DNA of 64,000 bases, from the NCBI GenBank assembly GCA_013398175.1, contig VZRZ01007764.1, positions 226,269-290,268 on the forward strand, given 5' to 3'. Source of the stretch: Climacteris rufus. Its lineage: Eukaryota > Chordata > Aves > Passeriformes > Climacteridae. Numbering within the stretch: position 1 is the first letter of the stretch; each line of letters begins with the position of its first letter. Shown piece by piece: positions 23,479 to 36,100 of this stretch. The notes under the pieces were generated by a model. The model saw only the letters and a program-made list of their open reading frames with translations, made no database searches and had not been told where the DNA came from. A program made the position numbers and the translations under genes.

Positions 23479-25245
23479 TAATGTCTATCAGACACTACTG
23501 CTGCTGAATGTTTGTTTTCTTTTTGCTGTGTAGCTGCTCTCAGAGAAGCTTGTGAGCTTTGGGTTATACGGGGTCTGCTACCTTCTGCTGTTTAGGGCCT
23601 GGGTACTGAGAGGACAAAGGTTTGGGGCTAAAGTGTTAGGAACCAGTCCTGGGAATCCAGGAACACACCAGAGAGCTGAACTCTTGCCTATTTAAAAAAA
23701 AAAAAAAATCAAGAGCTGTAACCAAGTACTTTTCTAATACTGTATTCAAGCATTTTGTTATGGACTTGAATATTAGTTTTGTTACAAATACTATTTTTCT
23801 ATGAAGAATATAGCAAATGCCATTTTATTAGCTCTCCTAATGCGAATGACTTAACTAAGTATTTAATTACTACTAGGCTTCCCATTAGAACTTGTGATTT
23901 TTGAGATGAAAACACAGATTTGCTGGCCTAGCCTGGCAAAATATCACAGCAGCATGATTTCATAAGAATGTGTAGGCCTGATAGGAAGAAACAGTAAGAG
24001 CAGGCTGTGATTTTTTTTTTTCCTCAATATAAATTCTTCCTATTTTCCATAGGTAACTCATTTTAAAAACCATGCACGTTGAGATTGGCTTGTTTGTCAC
24101 AAATTACAGAAAATGTAAAAGTACATAAGTGTTCTGTCACTTAGACTCCTAGTTGGAACCTTAGTAAAACAATAGTCAAATGATTCATAATAAGGGGAGA
24201 GCTTAAAAAAAGAATCATGTTATATTCTTCGTGGAAAATCCCAGCTTGCCAGTGGGAATCACTTGATTATTACAGAATTTTGTAATCTGTTTTCTTCCCT
24301 CTAATCAAGTTGAGGAGCATAGAAGTAGTTTTCAGGTACACTCCTGAATCAGGTGTCCCCTAAGTGAAGATGGTTTTCTGGTATCACCTGGAAACTGTTA
24401 CAAATTCATGGTGATGAGATCCACAATGATTTGGCTCATTTCTTGCTGGGTCAGTATACTTTTTCCTTCTGTGTATCCTTTAGCCCATAAAACCATGAAC
24501 ATCTAATCATGGTAAACCTCATTATTATCAATGGCTCCTTTCTGCCCATCTCAGTTTCTCAAGAGGAGCAGAAATTCCTTGAGACAACATCCAGTAGACT
24601 GGCTATGATGTTCAGTGGAAAGCTTAACAAGAACCTGTTCTCTAAAGTGTTATTTTTCTTGAGGAATCATGAAGTTAACAGGCTGGCCGAGCCCTAAATG
24701 TTTATTTTGTATCTGGAACTTGGGCATCTTCTAATTATTTGTTGTGAACATGGACATGTCATCTCTTTTTGCACAGGAAAATGCAAAAGAGTTCTCAGTT
24801 TAACTGTACCTTTTCCTGCTTCTCCTTTTGTTTGGGCTTTGGGACAAAGATACTCAGAAGTGATGTGGTTCTTAGTGTCAACAGTGTTTGGATCTGTTTC
24901 ACAAATTACTTGCAGATGTTGTTGTTATGCAAATACTCTGTGTGTAATCTTTGCTCTTTAATGCAATGGACACCTGACTAGGAGTTCTTGGGGATAATTC
25001 TACAAACTCAGTTTTGAGACCAGTTCTAGTCCAGCGCTGTGGCACACAGACATGAGGACAGACTGGCACCTCCTCACATCACTCATCCACTGTCTTGTTC
25101 TTGGGTGTTTAGCTGCCGTTCCTCTTTCAGTTTTCCTTTGTGGAAAGAAAGGGGATGTTTACAACCAGCTAATGTGTAGTGATAACCATGAGCATTCTCC
25201 ACCCCTCCACCACATTTAAGTTATGATTTTTTTTTTTTTTTTTAG

Positions 25246-25283
25246 CAAGTTGTAGTGTAACCTGCAAGGTTACACTACACTTG
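25246..25283. repeat. Inverted repeat, 12-bp perfect stem (16 with bulge)
   Basis: tgtagtgtaacc at 25251-25262 and ggttacactaca at 25268-25279 are perfect reverse complements around the 5-nt loop tgcaa. The stem extends to about 16 bp with one bulged T. It lies just after a T run. Confidence 0.9.
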
Positions 25284-26067
25284 AGACACACCAATGTAAA
25301 AATGTAATTTCTCTTTAACAGCTAGTTAGAGGAAAGCTTAAAAGTGTTTCCTACTGTGACTTGTGACTTGCAAGTTTTGTTTTAACTGATGTCCTAGGTG
25401 AACTTTAATATGTGACCTTTTTACCCTTAAAAGGATGGATTTGTTACGTAATAGTTTGCACAGATGTCAAATTTTTGCTGCTAACATTTAGTCCACTTGT
25501 TTGTAGTAAATGGGGATATGAAGAGTTGCCTTAAGCACTTTAGGTATTTTTTTTTTTTAGACTGTTTTTTCTGAACTAGTGTCTCTCCAGCACCCAGCAT
25601 CATAGGAAGGTGAGTGACCCCACACTGCTCCCAGTGATGGTTTTGTTGCAGTTGGTGCAAGGTTGGTGCCTGCAGCTGGACAGGGAGGCCTGGAGCCCAT
25701 GGAATTACCTTTTCCCTTTGTGAATCCACTTTCAGGGATTGGGGGAGTTGTTCTTTGGCAGTGGATTAGACTTTTTGAAGGTCTGCAGTTTTGCCCTGTA
25801 GTTAGTCCACCAGACACTTGTATTTACTGCTAATTAGTCTGGAGCTGGTACTGCATGGTGGCTAAACAGGAGTTTTCTGCTCTATGACCAAAAGGAGATG
25901 CTTAATTTTTGATTTTTTTTGTAAGTACTGACTGCTGGTATTCTGAAGTTTTTTTAACTGAAAAACTGGCTTGTGAGGAACTAAATGTTTCCCTTGAGTG
26001 ATTAAATACATCAGATGAGTGTAGCTGCCATTGTTCTGTGGAAAACTATGAGGAAAACTGTGTGAAC

Positions 26068-26222
26068 TGGGGATGTCAGCGTCAGACAGGATAATTTTTA
26101 AAAAACAAACAAAACCAACCAAAAAAAAAAAAAATCCAGGGGCTNTGGGGGATGTCAGGGTCAGACAGGATAATTTTTAAAAAACAAACAAAACCAACCA
26201 AAAAAAAAAAAATCCAGGGGCT
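26068..26222 (+). repeat. 77-bp tandem duplication with an ambiguous base at the join
   Basis: Copies at 26068-26144 and 26146-26222 both contain gtcagacaggataattttta, the same A-rich acaaacaaaaccaacc segment, an A run and tccaggggct. The base between them, 26145, is N. They differ by about one substitution (cagcgtcag versus cagggtcag) and the A-run length. Confidence 0.92.
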
Positions 26223-26399
26223 ATAAATGCTTCTGCACATACCCAACAGGCAGGGCAGAGGTGGCAGGTTCATTCCTTAGAAATGCAAAAAAAAGCAGAG
26301 ACCAGTGTACAAATCCTGTTTCCTCACCCCTCCCACGCTTCATACAGAGACTGGGAGAACCACCTGGGAGAATTTCTGGCTTGTCCGTGTTTTATTTTT

Positions 26400-27130
26400 G
26401 AGGACCGTGGGGTGTTGGATCGGTGCTGTCCGTGACTTGTGTTGATGTCGTGGCCCAGCATCGCTGTTTCGGATGTCCTGTGGCGGGGGCCGTGGTTTCC
26501 CGGGCGATCCCGGTGACCGAGCATTCCTGGAGCGAACCTGCCCGGAGCCCCCTCGGGGGTGGTGGTGGTGGCGCGGGGGCGGCCGTCCGCGTGTGACGCG
26601 ATGTTTTGTACGAATACAGGACTCTGGAACGCTGTTGTCTCTCGTTGTGTCGCTTTATCGCCGCCCTGGTTGGGGGATTCTGAGGGGGTTTCGGGCGGCG
26701 ACACGGGGAGCACGGTGAGGGAGGCTTTACGACAGTGTGTGTGGGGGGGGGGTGGTTTGCGACGGCGGGCAGCGCTTTGCGGCGGCGCTTTCCGGCGTGA
26801 AGCCGCAGCGCGGTGAGGGCGGCCGGGCAGCCGCTCCCGGAGCGCCCCGGGGCTGATGCAGAAAATCAACAGGAACGTGGTCCTGGCGCTGCTCTCGCTG
26901 ACCAGCCTGGTTTTCCTGCTCTTCCAGCTCTGCTACTACAAGTTATACCTGTCGCAGAAGGTAAGGGAGAGAGCGCTGCCTCGCGCCGGGCTGCGTTTCC
27001 CTGCGGAGCGCTGTGTGGGCGTTGATCCCGCCCCCGGAATTCCCTGGAGCGGCTCGGAATTCCTGCAGGGTGGGCGTGGGGCGGGCGGGGAGCCCAGGCC
27101 GGTGTCTGGTGGCACGGGTACAGTCGGGTT
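26400..27130 (+). promoter_or_regulatory. FKTN: CpG island, FKTN promoter and first coding exon
   Basis: CpG dinucleotides are dense here and rare on both sides. GC boxes are visible, for example GGGGGCGG at 26575-26582, and there is no TATA box. The island overlaps the FKTN start codon at 26856, which fits a broad housekeeping-type promoter. In mammals the FKTN start codon lies downstream of non-coding exons; whether this bird gene has a separate non-coding exon cannot be read from the sequence. Confidence 0.8.
26856..26960 (+). CDS. FKTN: FKTN coding exon 1, membrane anchor
   Basis: The exon has 35 codons from ATG (MQKINRNVVLALL) to YKLYLSQK. It encodes the short N-terminal tail and signal anchor that hold fukutin in the Golgi membrane. 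The donor is gtaagg. It lies inside the CpG island and has codon use rich in G/C at third positions. Confidence 0.96.
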
Positions 27131-30100
27131 TGAGTTCCCAGCCTGGAATCCGAGTCACTGTGTCAGCCAGGGGCATCCCGTTGCCTCCCGGAGGGAATGA
27201 TGCTCCCGCCAGCCCTGAGCCGCCACGGCTTTTAACCTTCAGCTCTTGGTGACTTTTACTGACCCCGAAGCCGAACCGAGCGCAGTGTCCGGGCTCTGCT
27301 GAAGGACGGCAGCATCTGTTGGCCGCAGGTTTTCCAACCCGGCCGTTCTGGACGGAAACACCAACTTTTTCTGCAGTTGTCTTAGCGCTTTGTGACTCAG
27401 TAGGGTGCTGGGTGTCACGGGTTTAATCCTGCTTTTATACCGCGAATGCTCTTTGTACCTCTTTTTACACCTGACCTAAAATGGTCAGGTGAGTGATTTT
27501 CTGTTAGCAGCAAAAGAGGTAAATGTTACCGTAAACTAAATGCTCCGGTGGCTTCACAGTTTACAGATTCAACAAAGGGACTCATTTTTAAGGAAGAACG
27601 GCGTAGATTTCAGGTGTTCTGGTCTGGTTTTTTGGCTTTTCTTTCCTTATTGAGTGCAGGCAGTGACAGTCCCAGGTGGTACTGCAACCTTCCCCTTCCT
27701 TCTCCCTGTTTCTGATGGTTAAACAACAAAGGAGAAATTCTTCTTTCCTCTGAAAAGCTAAAAGCTGAGCCACGAGCTGCCTGGACTCTCTCTTATGAAC
27801 ATGCCCTCTTTAAAATTGAATTCTCTGTGATGACACCTGGAAAGACTGAGACATAGCCCTGCTGTCTTTGCCCCTGTGGTATTTGCCTGGCAGGGTTTGT
27901 CATCCTCCCATTTTACATTTACTGGCACATTGACTTGGAAACCTGAAGCCTCACCACAGAATCCTTGCATGTCTGGAGGTCCCTGGGTCTTGTGTTGTCC
28001 TTCTAACTATACCAAGCCAGAGCAGTTGTTTGTGTTTTCACATTCAAGGCCATAGCTGAGTGACCAGAGGCACAACCCCAGTCATAGCTATAAAGTGGAT
28101 AAATGTCCCTGAATGTTAAGAAAGCAAGGATTCGACTGAAACTTTGGGATTTTTTCCTCTTCTTTCTCCCTCTTTCTCTCCTTTTCTTAGTTTTTGTTTT
28201 GTTTTTAACAGAATGGAGCAGCTTTTTCCAAAGTCAGAGGAGGCCAGCCAGGCCAAGACAGCACTAGATGGGTATGTACACTGTCACTGGTTCATAGAGC
28301 TCCTCCACAAATCTCAGGTTTGGAACTGCAAGTTCAGAGGCACTTCCCTTCACCCTTCGTTTGGCACTTTCTGCTTTGAAGGACAAAGAGATATTCTCTT
28401 TACTGAGCAAAGAAGCGCTATCAAAACATCAGTGTAGAGTGAAATTGAGAAACAGTTACAGCTTCACAACCTTTGCCTGTGCCGCGCTCAGTAGCGCTGT
28501 TAATGTTTCAAGAAGCAACACTTGTTCTTTCTGAGACAGAAGTGTAGATCCAGGGTTTTTTGAGCTTCCAGGCTGGGTGTTGAACAGACTGGCTGGTTTT
28601 CCATGCAGCTTGTTTGTCATCCAGCAGCACTGGAAAGTCCTGGGCCACACAGAGCTCCTTTGCCTGCTCCAGGTGTTTAACCTGCTGCTCACTGTTCTGT
28701 GTCGCCTGCTCCTGCTGGCTTGCAGAGCTCTTCCCAAGCAGGAAAATGTTACATTTCAGCATTCACCAGCTGCTGCCTTCCAGCCGCTCATGGCCAGCGC
28801 TGGGAGTGCCGTTAGGTACTTGAAATGGGATATTTGTTGTGTCTTGCTTAAGGTTTCCCAGATTTGAGTGCAGCTAAAACATGGGCCTTGGGGAATGGGA
28901 AGCTCAGTTATCGTATTTGCAGTTCGGGTTTGTTGGGAAACAGTGTTGCAGGAGCCTTTTGTTAAGTGATCTCCCAGTGGAAAAGCAGCACAGATGGTTA
29001 AGGAGGAGGAGGATGTGCTGGGAGCTGGCTGCCTCCGGGTTTGGATGCAACGTGATAATGTTGCCAGTTAGCAAAATGGCCATTTAAAGGCCCCGTTTCT
29101 GCTGAGCAAGAGGAAGGTGCTCTGGTGAAGAGCTGCCCCTGGAAATAATCCAAACCAGCTACTCTGTGGGCAGCTCGCCTGTGCCAGGAATGTCTTGCTG
29201 TTCTTGGAGGTGACACCCCTTGGAGTGGTGTGAGATGTCAGGGCCACAGGAGACTTCTAGCCTGTGGGCAGAGTTCTCCTAAAAGTTTAACTTGCTGTTT
29301 GGAGATCATTAGTGATAAAGGATGCTCCACAATCCTTCCAGGGCCCTGTTGCACTCCAGGCTTTCCTCAGAGTCCCTGCAGTGCTGTGTCCAACCTGCTG
29401 TATTTGAACATGTTTCTCTTGATGCCTTGACATCAAGGCCACCTCTTTCTGCCATTATTTACCTTTTTTTTTTTCAACTTCCCTAAGTTTCAGCTGAAAG
29501 CACCTGTTTTCCTGGAGAAGTGAGGGGGTGGGGAAGGGGGAATAGATGCTTTTGCACAGATTGTTTCCTGTTCATCGGCCAGTTTTAGTCACAGCAGTGA
29601 TGTGAGCACGTCACTTACCTTTCAGCTCTGTGTAGCTGGAATCACTAAGAGGGTGGCCTTGCTCCTGCCTGTACCACACAGGTAATGCTCCTGCCAAAGC
29701 TCTGTTGCTGACCCACATCCTGTCCTCGTGTTTTCACATCTCCCTAAAGCCAGAGCTTTAAAGTAATTAAACTTAAATGTTACAGTTGAATACATCAGCT
29801 ACATTTAAGTAGCAGGGTGACTATGGCTGCTGTAAATGGTTTCTGTGTGCCATGGATGTTTAAATGTGCTTGGTTAAAGTTCTCCACTGAGTCAAGTTAA
29901 TAACTCCTTGCATCAGGCACGGGGCCTTCTTGCTACAGCTTTTAACCCTTATGCAATGTTGCTGTGGCTGTGTGCCCTGGGTAGAATCCAGATTCTGTGT
30001 AGCACTTCCATCCTGCCTTCTCACTCAGCCTCACTGCTGTTCGTAGAAGTAAAGTGTACACTTAGGAGATGCACTGGGAGCTGGGATTTCCTTCTTTCAG

Positions 30101-33100
30101 TGGGCTGGGTGTCCTTTCTGTCAAAGAATTTTAATGCATTAACCTGTGTGTGCTTAAAGATGGTGTTTCTATCCTCTGTCGAACAGCACGTGGTTAGGAA
30201 GTTCCTAGGCTTGCTATCCAGTCACAATATTCCAGTGTATTTGATTGATCCTTTGATTCTGGGGCTGGTTGATAAAGACCTTGAGCAGATCAGAAGCTCT
30301 TCTGATGGCCCCAGTCCTGAATGCAAGTACTTCTGTGCCCCAAGAGACTTCACCACCTTTGCACTGCTGGACAAAACATGGAAACACGAAGTAAGTGCCT
30401 GTCTTCAGTTCACACTTGTGTGTTGTAATGCATTCAGCTGTTCCTTGATGTTGTGACTTTCATGTTTTGCATCTGAATTTATTCCACAGTAATATTTTAG
30501 GCAGAGGAAACTTTGTTGTAAAGTAAAAGTTATCCATATGCTAGCCTGGAGACATTCACTTTTAGCTGAAACTTTTTAGAAACTGTCTGCAATATTCAAA
30601 AAGAAAATCTGCTGGAAAGGAAAAAGGAGAACCTTGAGCCTGCAATGTGGGTGCAGCTGTTATAAATCTGGAGTTTGGGGATTTATCAAGAAGGAAATGC
30701 AGATATTGATGTGACAAGCCTGGAAATATTATCATAGTCTGCTGGTTTACGTTTCTTTTAGCACATCCTTGTACTTAATACCATTTCACTTAATCTGTTG
30801 GTATCTCTGCTTCTGTGTGGTGCTAGGAGATTTTTTAATGGATGTGTTTAAAATAGAGGTGTAGTGTGGATGAAGGACAAAATTGAATCCAAGATTATTT
30901 CATCAAATAAGTGTAATCTGGAAAAATATTTATTAGATTAATTTGTACAGACTAAAGATATGAGTGCCATACAGACTTTTCCTTCTTTTTTTTTTTAATT
31001 AGAAAAGCAGGAGACATTGAAATGTGACTATTTTACTGTGACTGTTTTACTGAAGAACTGAAGATTGTTGTCACCCTGGAGCTGATCAGGCAGTTGTTTT
31101 ACCCATAGTTGTGCAGGAATTAAAGAAACTGAGAATAAAGTTGTGTGGCAGGACACTAATATAAATCCAGAATTTAATTCCTGTTATTTATGGAAATGTG
31201 AAGGCCTGTTACCTAGTGCAGTGTTCAGTGAGATTTACACAAATATTTCTTTGCCCCACAGAAGAAGATTTTGCAGCAGTCACTTTCGTATTAGTGGTGT
31301 TCTTATTCAAGGCAGAACAACTTCAGAGAATAGTCTGAGAAGGCGGGATAGGCTGCTCTGGCAAGGAACAAACCTAAGCCAAGCATGGCTTTCAACACGG
31401 ATTTGTTGTTTTATTTTATAGCTTGAGGGACAAAATGTAAGAGAAGGAAGAAAGGTGGCTGGAGTTGCTTGTGGCAGCTGGTCTTCAAGGTCTTAGGAAT
31501 TTTTGATTCATCTGCCCTTAAATCTGATTAAAAAATGAAAATGGGAAATAGCATCAGTTAGTCATAAGCATTCAGCATTCAGTTTTGGTTTCTCTGATCT
31601 TTAGGCTGCTCTGCCTCCTGCCTCTCTCATTTTCAGGTGGGCCTGTTTAGAACTGCTGAGAAGATGGGGTTCCAGTGGCTAAAGATTATAAACAAGGACC
31701 CTCGCTTGGATGGGATGGATGACCTGTCTGGGATGGAAATCCCCTTGCACTACATATTCAAGCTGGCATCTCATGCCATTCACCTGGTGGTCTTCTATGA
31801 GAGGAGTGGCAATTACCTCTGGCATGGAGCCCTGAGGCTGAAGCAACACATGGACAGAAAGTTTGTGCCTTTCAGGAGGCTCCACTTCGGTCGCTACCCT
31901 GGGGCCTATGAAAAGTGAGTTCAAAACAGAGGAGGGGAAAAGCCATCATGGCACTCTCAAAGTGACTTCTTTTCTCTTTGTATAAATCTGCTCTCTTTCC
32001 TAAAGTCAGGTTGTAAAATTTAGCTCACGCATGATTCAGACCTCAAAGTGCAGGCCTTGAGAACGTCGTTTCAATGTGTGTGTGCGTGATCATGGAAAAA
32101 CATTGAGGCATTTCACAGGTCAAAATAAAGCTGTTTAACTTTTTCCTTAAACTTGACCCCATTCTCTTGTCCTTTTAAAACATGGAATCTGTGTGGGTTA
32201 TGTGCCTAAAAGTTTGAAGTAAACTGTGCAAGCTGTTAAATAATCACACTTCAGTCATTGTGAAGGCTGAACAGCTTTTAGTTTTTAAAAGAAAATAGTC
32301 TCAAGGTACAGGGCAAAATTTTGTTCTTAGGTGCCTCCCATACTCAAATAGCCTGAAATTTAAAATGCACTGAACAACATCTCTGAATAAATCCAGTGCA
32401 AGTCATGAGTCAGTAAAGGAATTAGTGATCTGACAACCTAACTAGGGACTTGTAGGTACAGCAGTTCTTTTTCAACAGAATTTCGACATGTATGTGGAAT
32501 TTGTTTAAACTCTTGTTGTGTTTTTAATTTCTAAGTTGCTTTGTCTGTGTCTGAACAAAGGAATCACTGCCAGTAGTGTGCATTAGTATTATAACCTGAG
32601 TTAAAGGGAAAAGTACCATGTGGTTTGTGAAGGAATTAAATGGGGCAATGTATTATCTTTCTTTCCATGCAGGCCAGAACTTCTGCTTGTTTCCATTGAC
32701 GACTTAAAAGTTCAAATTCCAAAAAATCCGTCCAGTTTTCTAGAGGAGATGTCACACTCTAGATTTCTTGAATGTAGGTACAGAGAAGCTCGGGCTTTCT
32801 TTCAGGTTAGTGGTAACCAGGTGGTGTCTCTGAGATGGAATGTGTGTTTTCACTGACTGACCCAAACCTAAGAACAGTTCACTGGGGTTTTTTTTGACCT
32901 AAATGGGAATGTTCACATACACAAATCTAAATACAGCCCCTGATTTTTGTTTTCAGAATATTGCTACCTGATTTGGCAGATGGCAGAAAAGTTTCTGCTG
33001 CAGTCTGGGGAGCACTTTGTCCTACCTTGAAAAGGACATGAAGGAGTTGTGAAGTGACCAAGGGTTCACAGTTAAAACTGTGGAGTCAGAATCAGGCCAC

Positions 33101-36100
33101 GGAATCTGAGCCATCTCTGAGTTCATGGAAGGGGGAGAATGGAGCTCTAGTGTCCTTTCTTCAGTCATTTAAGTGTTGGGGAAAGGGAAAACCACTCCTT
33201 TTCAGTCTAGTAGGCTGTAGATCCCAGTTTGTGTAGCAGGAGGGTCACAGGGGTGTCCATGTGTTGTCCCTTCATGTGTGAGAGACAGAAAAGTATGTTG
33301 TCAGATGTCACCACAGGCAGAGAAAATGTGCCTCTGAGTGTTTATTGAACTTTGCTGGAGCTTGAACACTGAGATAAGCAGCTGGCACCTGTTTTGAAAA
33401 GTTCATTTCAGCTGCTTGTTGCCCCAGAGCTCCTGAAGAAATCCATCAGGAAGCCGGGTGGTTGTGCCTTTGTGAGACTCAGCCTGCCCTGTTGGTGTCG
33501 GCTTTGCCTCCACAGCAGCCCTTGCCACAGCTCTGGCTGGAAGGTGTGCACGGGTTTTGTGTTCACACTGTTTCTCCTCCTCGGCAGTTCTCCTCAACGC
33601 CCGCTTCTAACACCTGGTGGCGCCAAATAAATTGATAATGGAGTTCTGGAGGTTGGAAAAGCCTAAAAGTGCTGGAAGTGCTGAGAATCAGTGTCTAATA
33701 CTTATTTTCTTGTTCTAGTGTACTGTGAATTTGCATTCTGGTGGTTTGGGAAAAAAATGAAGATTTGATGATTCAGAGTTTTAATTTTAACTTTTCATTC
33801 CAGTGCGTATTCTGAAAATGGGCTGTGTATGTGAAAACAGATATTAGCGCAGGTATTAGTTAAGTAAATTTTTTAATTAGTTAAGTAAATGAGTTAAGTA
33901 AAATTTTGCCCTGGGACACTGAAAAAAAAAGGAAAGGACAAGTTTGCTCTCTGACATTTATTTGCCTACTCTTGTCTTCCAGCTGTATCCTGATGATGCC
34001 TCTCCTGACTCAGTGGAATTCAGAAAGAAAGCAAAATCCTTGCTTCATCTGGCTGCCCTGACACTGAATAACTTGGGAGTAAAGTTCTGGCTGAGCAGTG
34101 GGACATGTCTTGGTAAAACATTTGTGTTGTGTTGCTTTTTTAAACCCGTCTGAAACTTTAAACACTTCATCCTCCATTGCTTGTGATGTCAGCAGAGCTC
34201 AAACGTGCTGGGTTGGAAGGTAATAACTATATTGAAATAGGCCCTCTTGCTCCTGAAAAATTGCCTTTTAGAAACCTGAGCCTTGGAGATGCCAGGCAAA
34301 TTTCCAGTGAAGCATTTAATGTTGTCAGCAATTATCTGTGTTGTGTTCATGGCTGGTAGAAAGTAATCAACAGTTCCCTAATTTGTGTGACTTGGAATTT
34401 ACTGAAGTGCTAGCTGGAAAACACAGTGATGAGCACATACTCCTGCTCTCCATGTACACTCTAACCCCTTTCTTCTTCCCATGCATTTTGATGCTCATTG
34501 CTGACTTCTAAAATGCAGTTTACATTTTCTTTATTTATTTTTAAAAATAAACTTTTACTAAAATGACAGAGTAAGTGATGCAAGTTTTCAGTGCTGATGA
34601 AGATGGAAGTAATATCACTGGTGAGGATTCTTTTGTAATTGTTTGTGAAAACTTGCATGTCCACATTTGACTTGTATTTATTTAATCCTAGGAAATATCA
34701 TTTTCTGAATGAACAGTTACTAAAAGCTGCCTTAATTAAACAGATAAAAGGGCGTCCCACTTCTTGTCTTCCTGCTTTGCAGTGGTGATTGAAAGATGAT
34801 TAACATCTTGGATGCTGTATAAAACAATAGTTGCAAATCAGAAGCACAGCTGTGGCCCTGTAGCTGTTCATTGCTGATTAGATTTGGGCCCAGATAAATA
34901 ATTTCTAATTTTTTTTTTATATAAACACATTTAAATTAGAAAACTGGAGGTATTTTATCTTTGAAAGAGTGTTTTCTCTCTCATTCTTGGTTTTCTGAGG
35001 GGAGAGAGATGACTGTAAGTGCAGTAATACTTGTTTTCTTCAATGTGGTTCCTTCCATACTGGAGAAAGGCAGAAGTCTTGTTTATGGGCTCAGTCAAAG
35101 AATTCTACCTGGTGATCTGAGCACTGTGCATTTTTGTGTGTTATTTTTGTTCTGCTGAATTCATGTTCTTGAATTAACTACTTTGTGGTTTTTCTGTTTT
35201 ATTTTTTTTTCTCTTCAGGCTGGTATAGACAGTGCAATGTCATTCCTCACAGCAAAGATGTGGATTTGGGAATCTTTATAAGGGACTACAAAGCAGATAT
35301 CATCCCAGCCTTTCAGAAAGCTGGGCTGCCACTGAAGCACAAATTTGGCAAGGTACCTAGATAATGAACATTGCACCTTGTGTGTGTCTTTCTGTAGGTT
35401 TGTAACTTTGAGTACAGTTGCAGAGGTGTTTAGTAAATTTTTAAAAATGCAGAATTAGTGTGTTTTCTTCAGTTAGGAGTCACCCTGTATATCTGTTGAA
35501 AAGAAATTTGTTTTCTGCTGACAGAAGTTGCTTTGTATGTCTGTGTGTATATACAGTGTGTATTTTTGTCTTTGACAGGTGGAAGACAGCTTGGAACTCT
35601 CTTTCCAAGGAGATGATGTGAAGCTTGATATTTTTTTCTTCTATGAAGAGGATGACCACATATGGAATGGAGGAACTCAGGCCAAATCGGGCAAGAAATT
35701 TAAGTAAGAGCTGGATTTGTACCACTAATAGGAAAAAAAATTGAACAAGTTAGTGTTTAGTGTTGGCATTTTGGGTGCTGTTTCCTGTGCTCTTTGTGGG
35801 AAAGGTGGTTATCAGAGGGGAATCAGTGGAGATGCTGCACTCTGAGACCAGTGAAGCAGAGAGAGAACAGTCCTGTGCCTCACTAGAGAGCAAATGCCAG
35901 TTCTCTTGTGAAATCAAAAGCAGGGCTGGCTTATCATGTGTGAGCAGATCTTATCTGACTGTGACAGGCTCCCAGTTATAGAAACACCCAGGATGAGGAA
36001 AAAGTCTCTAAAACAGCATTTGTTGCACAAACTACTTTTGCAGTAGAAGATTAATCCTTAGGCATCTTAGTGAGGAAATATTATGGCAAAAAACCCTCAA

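Larger units (their letters stand above)
23479..26400. other. FSD1L 3'UTR and intergenic DNA
   Basis: The FSD1L 3'UTR must begin here, but I saw no canonical AATAAA in this stretch; a variant signal may be used (for example ATTAAA near 26002). The stretch also holds a long T run at 25229-25243, a hairpin at 25246-25283, a T run near 25549 and a 77-bp tandem duplication at 26068-26222. No further gene was recognised. Confidence 0.6.
26961..35578. other. FKTN introns 1 to 7
   Basis: Introns lie at 26961-28211, 28272-30186, 30391-31636, 31915-32672, 32806-33982, 34113-35218 and 35353-35578. Intron 1 starts in the CpG island and has a 9-bp hairpin at 27468-27491. Intron 2 holds an antisense open frame at 28508-28762 of unknown nature. 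Intron 5 has a triple GTTAAGTAAA repeat at 33859-33902. No CR1 or LTR copy was recognised in any of them. Confidence 0.65.

Noticed and set aside
26856..27200. Read-through of the first FKTN exon into intron 1 (114 codons)
   Set aside because: The frame simply continues past the gtaagg donor at 26961; homology continues in the exon at 28212.
29908..30456. 182-codon frame that includes FKTN exon 3
   Set aside because: Only 30187-30390 is homologous to fukutin; the flanks are open intron sequence.
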